Shown: positions 55,985 through 64,000 of the stretch, piece after piece
Layout of the letters: the number at the start of each line of letters is the position of its first letter
Position numbering within the stretch: position 1 is the stretch's first letter
DNA from: Lyophyllum atratum
Lineage: Eukaryota; Basidiomycota; Agaricomycetes; Agaricales; Lyophyllaceae
DNA length: 64,000 nt
Direction: 5' to 3'
Assembly (NCBI GenBank): GCA_014905825.1
Contig: JACGCN010000080.1
Coordinates: forward strand, 45,327-109,326
The notes under the pieces: model-generated
What the model saw: the letters and a program-made list of their open reading frames with translations, nothing else
What the model was told of the DNA's origin: nothing
Databases searched by the model: none
Translations under genes and position numbers: made by a program

Positions 55985-58900
55985 TCAGAAATGGTCCACC
56001 CTGAATGTCCATTCCCCAGTTGCAATGTCAAAGCTCTCGAAGTGGGTATTGGGGATCTTCTTCAATCGCTTCAGGTGTTTAATCGTGCTCGGGTGCTTCT
56101 CGTCTTTGATCGGTTCTCGCGTAGATTTATCGACTGCCCAACAGCCGAGCAGTGTTATCCTTGCCGCAACATTGAGCCCTGAGCCGGGAGGGGGTTTGTC
56201 GACTTCATCGCTATCTGGATACACAGCGCATTCTTTCTCTTCGAAGCGAATGACTTCACCGATGAGTGCTCCAAGTTTCGGTAGGCCAGTCAGGTCGACG
56301 GGCTCCAGGAAGTGGATCTCCCCATATCCGATCCGCCCAACAATGAGACCTTCGAAGGAAGATAGTTCGTCGTACCCGGTCTGTTTGAGTGTCTCAAGAT
56401 CAGGCTTCATCCAGTAGTCGCCCTCCTCAAGTTCTGCTGCGCCTCCACCCTCTTCGCCAGGAGGCTGCTGGGTGCTGTGAGCGGTAAAGCGATTCGGGGT
56501 GCGCTGAGGTCGGGCGGCAGGAGTAGGCGACTCCAATTGGCCGCTCGTCTGGTTCTGCGCAGACAGCGCATCTCTCTCGCGCGAGGCGACACTCAACTTG
56601 GGGCTGAACACGACTTTGCCACCGTGGAGCCCAGGAGAGCCGCCTGACTTGTTGAAAAGTTCTGAGGGCTCGACTTTCTTGTCCAAAATGACTTTCTTGA
56701 CGCTCTGCCTCGCACCGCTCCCAAGCGCAGGACTGGAGCTGCGTCCAAGACCGAATGGGTCGGTACCAGGAACTTTGTTGTCGGCAACTCGACTGAGTGA
56801 TAATTGGTTCGATCTACTGGAGGCCAACGACAGGCTGGCGGCGAAAGGATTTGTGCCTGCAGGCGCCGCTGTCGACGTCGATGCAGCAAATCCTCGGAGT
56901 CTCGAGTTTGCAGGCGTATAGCCTAGCCGGGGCACTGGTGATCGAGTTGGGATGTCTACAAAGAATCCGGCCTTCTTCTTCTGCTGTGAGCTCTCGAGGT
57001 TAACCAGACGTGGACCAGGAGGTAGCATGTCGAAGATGGGTAAGTCAGCCCCTATGGGCTGAGAGATGGACGCGGTGAGCGACCCCTGAGCACCAGGAGC
57101 GTTTGCGGAAGCGCCGAATAATCCGCCTGTTTGATTGGTTGAACCAAAGAGGCCGCCAGTGGAGGTGGATGTACCCATGGGAGCGGGTTTGTTTGCACCG
57201 AACAAGCCTCCACCAAGCGTCGATTGATTATTCGACTGGCCCATAGGGTTGAACAGGCTTGGTTGTTGTGCAGTGGTCGTAGACGGTTGCCCAAAGCCAC
57301 CCCCAAACAGGTTACCCGTAGGTGCAGGCTTAGGGGCGCCAAAAAGACCGCCACCACCAAATGCTCCGGTCTGAGCAGGTTGCTGTGTCTGTTGGGGTTG
57401 CTGCTGCTGCTGCTGATTGTTGCCGAATAGGCCACCACCACCACCACCAAAGAGGCCTGCTCCACCGGTCTGGCCACCACCAAACACTGAGTTCATGATC
57501 AGTTCATGTATTCGGTACTCATATAAAATAAGGACGCACATGGGTTGGTAGCAGGCTGCTGGGTGCCTTGCTGCTGCTGCTGGGTATTGCCGAAAAGGCC
57601 AGTGCCTCCCCCGAATAGTGATGGTTGTTGGGTTTGCGGTTGCTGAGTTTGTTGTTGCTGATTCGAACCAAATCCACCGAAACCAGTTGTTGGCTGAGTG
57701 GTCGATGGTTGAGTAGCGCCAAATATTGACTTGTTGGCGGTGCCGCCTGTGAAATCACGCATGTTCAGACATCAAAATGAGAACATAAAATCACCTCACT
57801 CACCAAACGTACCAAAGCCCGTTGTAGCTGGGGCAGTCGTCGTGGATCCGAACAAACCACCAGCAGGTTGCTGTGTCTGTTGTGGCTGATTTTGCTGCTG
57901 ACTCTGTTGTCCAAATGCCCCGCCACCAAAGGCGCTGGTGCCTGTACCTGGGAAATGCTTAGCGTGGAGAATAACATAATTAGCGGTCGACATACCCCCA
58001 CCGAATCCAGAAAACGCCGGTTTGGCTGCATTGCTCCCGAACGCCCCACCACCACCACCAAACAGTCCACCCGTTTGCTGTTGCTGTTGAGGCTGTTGCG
58101 GAGCTCCAAACGCACCAAAGCCTTGCGTTTGTTGTGGCTGCTGCTGCTGCGGTTGGGTTTGACCAAATGCTCCGCCACCACCGAACACCCCAGTCGATGC
58201 TGGTGCAGCGGTATTGGTATTGGCAGCAGTGCTACCAAATGCACCAAAACCTCCGGGATTTGTTGTTGTAGTTCCGAATGCTGACTGCTGCTGAGGTTGT
58301 TGAGCGGGCGCACCGAAAAGGCCCGTGCTCGCCGGCTGGGTGCTCCCAAACGCCCCAGAACCGAATGAGCCAGCAGTTTTACGCCCTTGCGTGTAATCTT
58401 GTAATCGGATTTCCTTGAATAAGCTTGTTAATGCAAGGTTCACGGGAGAATATAGGATGTTACGACGTACTTCATGGGAAGTGTTGGCATACGCAGGCAT
58501 GCATGAAATGGCCTGATACTGAAGAGTTACATTCGAGTTGGCTCCATCCTTTTCGGTGTGTACTGAGTAAGGTGGATTTGTTGAGCCAGCGGTAACAGCA
58601 GGCACTGATCCCTGCGCGCCTCCTATGAATCGTGTTTTTTTTAGTAAGCATAGAAAAAATCGACAGCAGCGTGCATACCTGGCGCAGCTGTTGTTCCAAA
58701 CCCTGTTGCTGGTTTGTTCCCCCCGAAAAGCCCAGTGCCGCCACCGAATGCACTGGGTGCATTCGTCGCCGCAGGCTGCCCAAACAAACCCGTCGTGCCA
58801 GAGCCACTTGCAGTATTAGTGCTTTGACCGAAGGCTCCCCCTCCCCCTCCAAAAGCACCGCCACCACCACCTCCAAACGCGCCAAAGCCAGTGGTAGGTT

Positions 58901-59304
58901 TTGCAGCACCGAACATGGGATTCGTAGCTCCGCTTTGAGAAGTGTTGGTACTACCAAACGCGCCTATCGTGCAAATGTTGATTTATAAGATCGCCGAAGA
59001 GAAAAAATGAGCAAGACGCACCAAACCCAGTCGTGGTTGGATTCGCGTTTGTAGTTCCACCTAAGTTTCCAAACATGGGGTTTGACTGAGGCTGCTGCTG
59101 CTGCGGCTGGTTTTGACCAAAAGCGCCAGTGCCTGTGGAGCCGAAGAGTCTTGTAAGCCGGACGTCGAGTGCTGTAACTGATCATTTTGACTCACCAGAG
59201 GTGCCGAAGCCACTAGGCTGTCCGAAGGCTCCCGTCGTCGGTTGCTGCTGCTGCTGATTTTGTTGGGGGTTTGCCCATGAGGATGTCACATTACTTCCGA
59301 ACAT
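55985..59304 (-). CDS. NUP98: Nucleoporin Nup98/Nup116 with GLEBS motif and autoproteolytic-fold C-terminus
   Basis: FG nucleoporin of the inner and outer pore channel that binds Rae1/Gle2 and export factors. Starts MFGSNVTSSWANPQQNQQQQ. Numerous GLFG/FG repeats follow, split over about a dozen exons. The Gle2-binding GLEBS segment (58380-58578) reads NVTLQYQAISCMPAYANTSH then, across an intron at 58414-58470, EEIRLQDYTQGRKTAG, close to the human block (CITAMKEYE...ELRLEDYQANRK). The C-terminal domain (55985-56440) has EEGDYWMKPDLETLKQTGYD, FEGLIVGRIGYGEIHFLEPV and EWTFRVDHF, ending directly in TGA, so there is no residue after the expected His-Phe cleavage site. About 900 residues. It is not fused to Nup96 in this locus. 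Confidence 0.93.
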
Positions 59305-59517
59305 GTTGGAGCTGGATGGAAGTAGCGAGCTGGCCAGCAAACCTGCAGCGTTATCGTTGACCAAAACGCGAACTTGCAAAATCCTAAGTCTTTCAAGCTC
59401 CGTTACCCACGGCCCCGTGACCTTATAGTTAATTAGTTTCCGTTCACGTGCACTTTTTTTGAATCGCCGGGGACTCAGATTGCTTTGGGAAGTTTTGGCT
59501 CGTACTTGGTTTCCAGC
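59305..59517. promoter_or_regulatory. Divergent promoter (NUP98 / RPA2)
   Basis: 213 bp between divergent start codons. No TATA element seen; GTGCAC and CACGTG occur near 59445. Confidence 0.4.
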
Positions 59518-62500
59518 ATGCCCGATGGCTCAGCCCGCACAACAAGGACTCCTACGTTCAACACTCTAGCCCGCGAAAAAGCCTTTAGAAACCCCCCTAA
59601 GGATGGCTCGACCTACAATATTCTGAATGAATTCGTTGCTCCTCACCTCGAGTCCTTCAATGCTCTCTTCGATGACTCTGGTCTGCCATCAGGCGACGGC
59701 GACGGGCGTGGGCTTCTATCACTTGCATTAAAGGATATCGGCGAGCGTGTAGTCTTTGATGGTACCGGACAGCCCAATTCTGAAGCTGGAGCAACTGGAT
59801 GGGGGAATCGTATGAGAAGTATGTATTTATCTGCATAGCAGACCTGGTCAGTGTGTTAAACGTCCATCTAGTATGGATTGAACAAGTCACAATTGCGCGC
59901 CCAATGGTTCCCGACAGAGATAGAGATGCCCTGGAGAGACGGGTATTTCCCTCAGAGGTATATCTGCACAACTCAATCTCCAGTCAAATGATCTGATTCA
60001 CCGAATCAAGGCTCGAGAGCGGCTTACATCCTATCGCGGACGAATGAATATCAAACTCTGCTGGACGGATATTCAAGGTCAAACCCATGAGATGCTTAAA
60101 GACTGCGGGCTGGTTCCAATTATGGTCCGAGTACGTGCCAAGTATCCTTTTCCGCGAACAGAACACTGACACTTTCCAGTCTGCCCGATGTAATTTACGC
60201 AACATGTCCTCTGCAGAACTTGTGCGCCATCATGAAGAATCAGAGGAATTTGGCGGCTATTTTGTCATCAATGGAAACGAGCGCCTCATTCGATACCTAA
60301 TTCTGCCCAGGCGGAACCATGTTATTTCCCTCATTCGCCCGACCTTCTCCAACCGTGGCCCTTCTTATACCCCTTACGCCGTCCAAATCCGCTGCGTCCG
60401 TCCTGATCAGACCAGCGTCACCAATAATCTCCACTACCTCTCGAATGGCAGCGCCATGCTACGCTTCAGCTTGCGGAAGCAAGAATATGTTATTCCTATC
60501 ATGCTTGTGCTCAAAGCTCTTGTCGGAGCCTCCGACAGGGAGATTTTCGAGGGTATCATGATGCAGGATTACGAAAACACATTCTTGACCGATCGTGTCG
60601 AACTTCTCTTGCGAAGTTTCAAGATGTTCACAATGCACACCGGAGAGCAATGTTTGGAATACTTGGGCGATAAATTCCGCGTCCTGTTGAATATGCCAGA
60701 AGATTGGACGAACGCCGCTTTGGGGGCTTGGTTAATCCAAAAAAATGATCCTGGTTCACTTGGACTCCCCTCGAGACAAATTCCGCATGCTCCTGTGAGT
60801 TGGCTGCACTTTCACTTCAAAATGTATCTAAGTTATTTCAGATTCATGCTCCGGAAACTCTACGCAGTTGTAGCATCTTCATGCTGCGCCGATAACCCTG
60901 ACTCGCCTCAACATCAAGAAGTTCTTCTTCCAGGAAGCTTATACGGGATGATCATCAAGGAACGCATGGACGAAATCCTCAACAACATTCGCGGAAACAT
61001 TAGAACTGATGTACGAAATGGCGCTCCGGTTGACTTCAACGACAGTAAGTCGCCATTTTTTCACGCCAATTATCACTTCCTAGACTTTTCACAGAGCGCT
61101 ACTTCCAAAAGGTCATATCAAAGGTGAACTTTGACATCGGTGGCAAGCTCTCCAATTTCCTTGCAACCGGCAATCTCGTGTCTCCAACCGGACTTGACCT
61201 TCAACAAGCTTCTGGCTTCACGATTGTGGCCGAAAAACTGAACTGGCAGCGTTATATCAGTCATTTTAGATGTATACATCGTGGTGCCTTCTTCGCCGAA
61301 CTCAAAACGACCACCGTCCGAAAACTGTTACCAGAAGCGTGGGGTATGTCTGTTTGTCGGCTAGCTGTTCACCTCGACTAACATATGGGTTACAGGATTC
61401 CTTTGTCCCGTCCATACACCAGATGGATCGCCCTGTGGTCTGCTAAACCATCTTGCAAGGGCATGTCGCATCGTTACCGCCCCCATGACTGTTGCACATA
61501 TTCCCGCTCTCCTTGCTGCACATGGCATGACCCAAGCTTTCGCACCATCAATCGACGGCCCGAAAGAGTATTTGCATCCAACTCGATGGCCGCGTAATTG
61601 GATGGGCCCGACCAGCCTTGGCAGCACAGCTGGCCAACAACCTACGGATATGGAAAACCGAGGGAAAACACGAAGTGCCTCTCGATCTCGAGATCGGGCT
61701 CGTCCCTGAGTCTAAAGGTGGACAGTATCCTGGCCTTTTCTTGTTCGCCTCGAGGTCTAGGATGATGCGACCAGTCAAGTACCTGTTGAACGGGCGTGAC
61801 GATCAAGTTGGTTCCTTCGAACAGGTGTACATGAATGTCGCTTGCACTCCAGAAGAGATCGAACCTGACATATCGACCCACGTTGAACATAACCCTACGA
61901 ACTTCCTGTCCATCCTCGCGAACCTTACCCCGTTTTCCGATTTCAATCAAGTGAGGTCTACAATGATGTGTGCGTACCTCAACACTGACGTTTCTTTCAG
62001 AGTCCCCGAAATATCTATCAATGTCAGGTATGGTGATGTCGTTTAACCTCGTCTTTTTGTTTCTGACAAGGTACAGATGGGTAAACAAACCATGGGAACT
62101 CCATCCACGGCACTTCAACATAGGACGGACAACAAGCTCTATCGTCTCCAGAGCGGTCAAAGCCCAGTAGTTCGCCCGGCCCTACACAAACACATATGCG
62201 ATGGATGCCTTCCCCAACGGCACTAACGCTGTGGTCGCAGTTATCTCGTATACGGGATATGACATGGAAGATGCCATGATCCTGAACAAGTCCGCTCACG
62301 AACGTGGATTCACATATGGCACTGTGTACAAATCTCAAATCATTGATCTCAAGGACGTTCGAGGCGCTTCCAAATCAAGCACATCACCTACATTACATTT
62401 CGGATTGGGGAGAGACATCAAAACGGAGGGTGACAAGGCTCACACATGCTGTGACTTCGTTGATCTTGACGGTTTACCCTTCATCGGTACATCGGTTCAG

Positions 62501-63761
62501 TCTGGAGATCCGTTGGCAGCGTACATCAACGATACCACTGGCCGCACAAACTTCATCAAGTACAAGGGTGATGAAATGGCGTATGTGGACGAAGTGCGCC
62601 TTCTGGGTAGGTTCGCGGACATACACTCTTGGGTAATTTGTTAACAATCACTACAGGTAGCGATGCTGGCGATTCCGAGCTCCAGAAAATACAAATCACC
62701 TTAAGAATAACGCGTTCTCCCGTCATCGGCGACAAGTTCTCGTCACGTCATGGACCAGAAGGGTGTTTGCTCACAGAAATGGCCGGCGATCGATATGCCG
62801 TTCAGTGAGAGCGGGATGCAGCCCGACTTGATAATCAATCCTCACGCATTCCCGAGTCGTATGACCATCGGCATGTTGGTGGAGAGTATGGCCGCAAGGC
62901 AGGTGCGATGCATGGTCTCGCTCAGGATGCCACACCTTTCAAGTGAGTTGATATTTATACTATGATGAGACTTCTATCATCTAACAACTTCATCAGGTTC
63001 TCGGAGAAAGATACCGCGATCGATTATTTCGGGGAGCAACTCCTAGCAGCTGGCTACAACTACTATGGGAATGAGCCCATGTATTCTGGGATTACAGGCC
63101 AAGAGTTCGCAGCGGACATCTACCTGGGCGTCGTGTATTACCAACGTCTTAGGCACATGGTGCTAGACAAGTTCCAAGTTCGTACAACGGGTCCCGTTGA
63201 TCCTATCACGAGACAGCCTGTGAAGGTGAGTTCCCGATTATTCCCTATATCACCAGCTTCGTCCAAAGATTGATTTTTTTGTACGATAGGGTCGAAAACG
63301 AGCTGGAGGTATCCGTTTCGGTGAAATGGAACGTGATGCTCTCATCGCCCATGGTACATCCTTCTTGCTGCAAGACAGACTGATGAACTGCTCCGACTAC
63401 TCGACAGCATGGGTTTGTCGCACATGCGGAAGCCTCATTTCCCTGGGCTACGAGGATATCAGTCTGGGAGAAACAGCACTTGGCGCGTCAGGCTCGATCA
63501 ACGCCACTGGACCTGGAGGCGAATACTGTAGGACCTGTCGCGCTGCGCAGGAGGAAGAGGACAGAGAAAGGCAAGCATTGGCAACTGGTCAACATCTTCA
63601 GAGACCACAGGCCTGAAGTCCGGTTGCGATATCATCGCAAAACGTGTTGGGAAGAGCATCCAAGGGTGGCGACCTCGATGTGTTGCCGTGCCATACGTAT
63701 TCCGTTATCTTTGCGCAGATTAGCATCGATGGGCATCTCGGTATCCCTGGAAGTCCAATAA
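59518..63761 (+). CDS. RPA2: RNA polymerase I second-largest subunit RPA2 (RPA135), reading frame broken by indels
   Basis: Second-largest catalytic subunit of Pol I, acting in rRNA synthesis. Starts [20 protein letters not shown]. Conserved blocks in order: [136 protein letters not shown], and the zinc-ribbon ends CRTCG and CRTCR, finishing [13 protein letters not shown] with TAA at 63759-63761. About nine short introns. The frame is interrupted by single-base indels at about 60739-60745, 61563-61565, 62188-62190, 62755-62756, 62895, 63664, 63682 and 63719. Expected length is about 1,200 residues. Either these are sequence errors or the copy is a recent pseudogene; conservation elsewhere favours errors. 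Confidence 0.9.
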
Positions 63762-64000
63762 AAGTATTTAAGACCCTGTCATATATACAACAAGATTAAT
63801 TTCCGTCATGGTATAAACATTATCCACCGTTACGCGAAAGGAGTATCTGGAGCAAGACGGGGTAACGTATTGATGCATCCGAAGGTCAAGTACGGGTAAA
63901 GTGGAAAAATGAGATCCGCAAAAAGAACGAACTAGACTAAGTCACAACAAGAGACCCGAATTAAGATTCCACAGGGGTATAATTTTGCGTCGACTTGACG
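63762..64000. other. 3' flank at window edge
   Basis: RPA2 downstream flank, A/T-rich at first. Nothing recognisable up to the edge. Confidence 0.4.

Noticed and set aside
55985..59304. Prion-like or regulatory microsatellite in the CAG/CTG-rich stretches
   Set aside because: The Q-rich runs (for example near 57395-57420 and 58080-58150) are simply the Gln-rich linkers of FG repeats in Nup98.

Overview
The window is nuclear DNA of a filamentous basidiomycete, most likely a mushroom-forming agaricomycete. Coding density is high. Nearly every gene is cut by many short (about 45-65 bp) GT...AG introns, intergenic gaps are small, and the encoded proteins are fungal types, including a CxC5/CxC6 protein of the kind linked to KDZ transposons that are abundant in mushrooms. 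There are no operons, CRISPR arrays or rRNA, and I found no tRNA.

Layout. 0-13 kb: lipin phosphatidate phosphatase and complex I LYR subunit NDUFB9 (minus), Pol I initiation factor RRN3 and a nucleoside hydrolase (plus), an orphan ORF, and a secreted S28 serine peptidase (minus). 13-20 kb: a large multispanning membrane protein of unknown function and a small secreted/membrane protein whose TATA promoter lies just downstream of a 41-bp inverted repeat. 20-30 kb: THO subunit THOC3/Tex1 and an epoxide hydrolase (minus), a Btz-domain (CASC3-like) protein, and two unknown proteins (plus).

31-38 kb is the accessory region. A roughly 6.08-kb element carries two convergent genes: one encodes an RTC4-like-domain protein with an N-terminal cysteine cluster, the other a CxC5/CxC6 KDZ-associated (transposase-like) protein. 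It is bounded by a perfect 10-bp direct repeat and GGTCC-rich inverted ends. It sits inside one copy of a duplicated non-coding repeat whose uninterrupted sister copy lies just to the left.

38-64 kb returns to housekeeping genes: the prolyl dihydroxylase Tpa1/Ofd1, nucleolar RNA-binding protein Nop13, a tail-anchored coiled-coil protein, a membrane-anchored FG nucleoporin (the separate-looking N-terminal TM exon splices in frame to the FG protein), cytochrome b5, an RNase III/dsRBD enzyme, PAPS reductase, supercomplex factor Rcf2, Nup98/Nup116 with a GLEBS motif, and the RNA polymerase I second-largest subunit RPA2. The RPA2 reading frame is broken by several single-base indels, mostly in short homopolymers, although the protein is otherwise well conserved.

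Functional themes are Pol I transcription (RRN3, RPA2), mRNP assembly and nuclear pore (THOC3, Btz, two nucleoporins, Nop13), mitochondrial respiration (NDUFB9, Rcf2) and lipid/sulfur metabolism. Exon joins were worked out by eye from splice motifs and family conservation; gene spans are from start to stop codon, and protein lengths are estimates.
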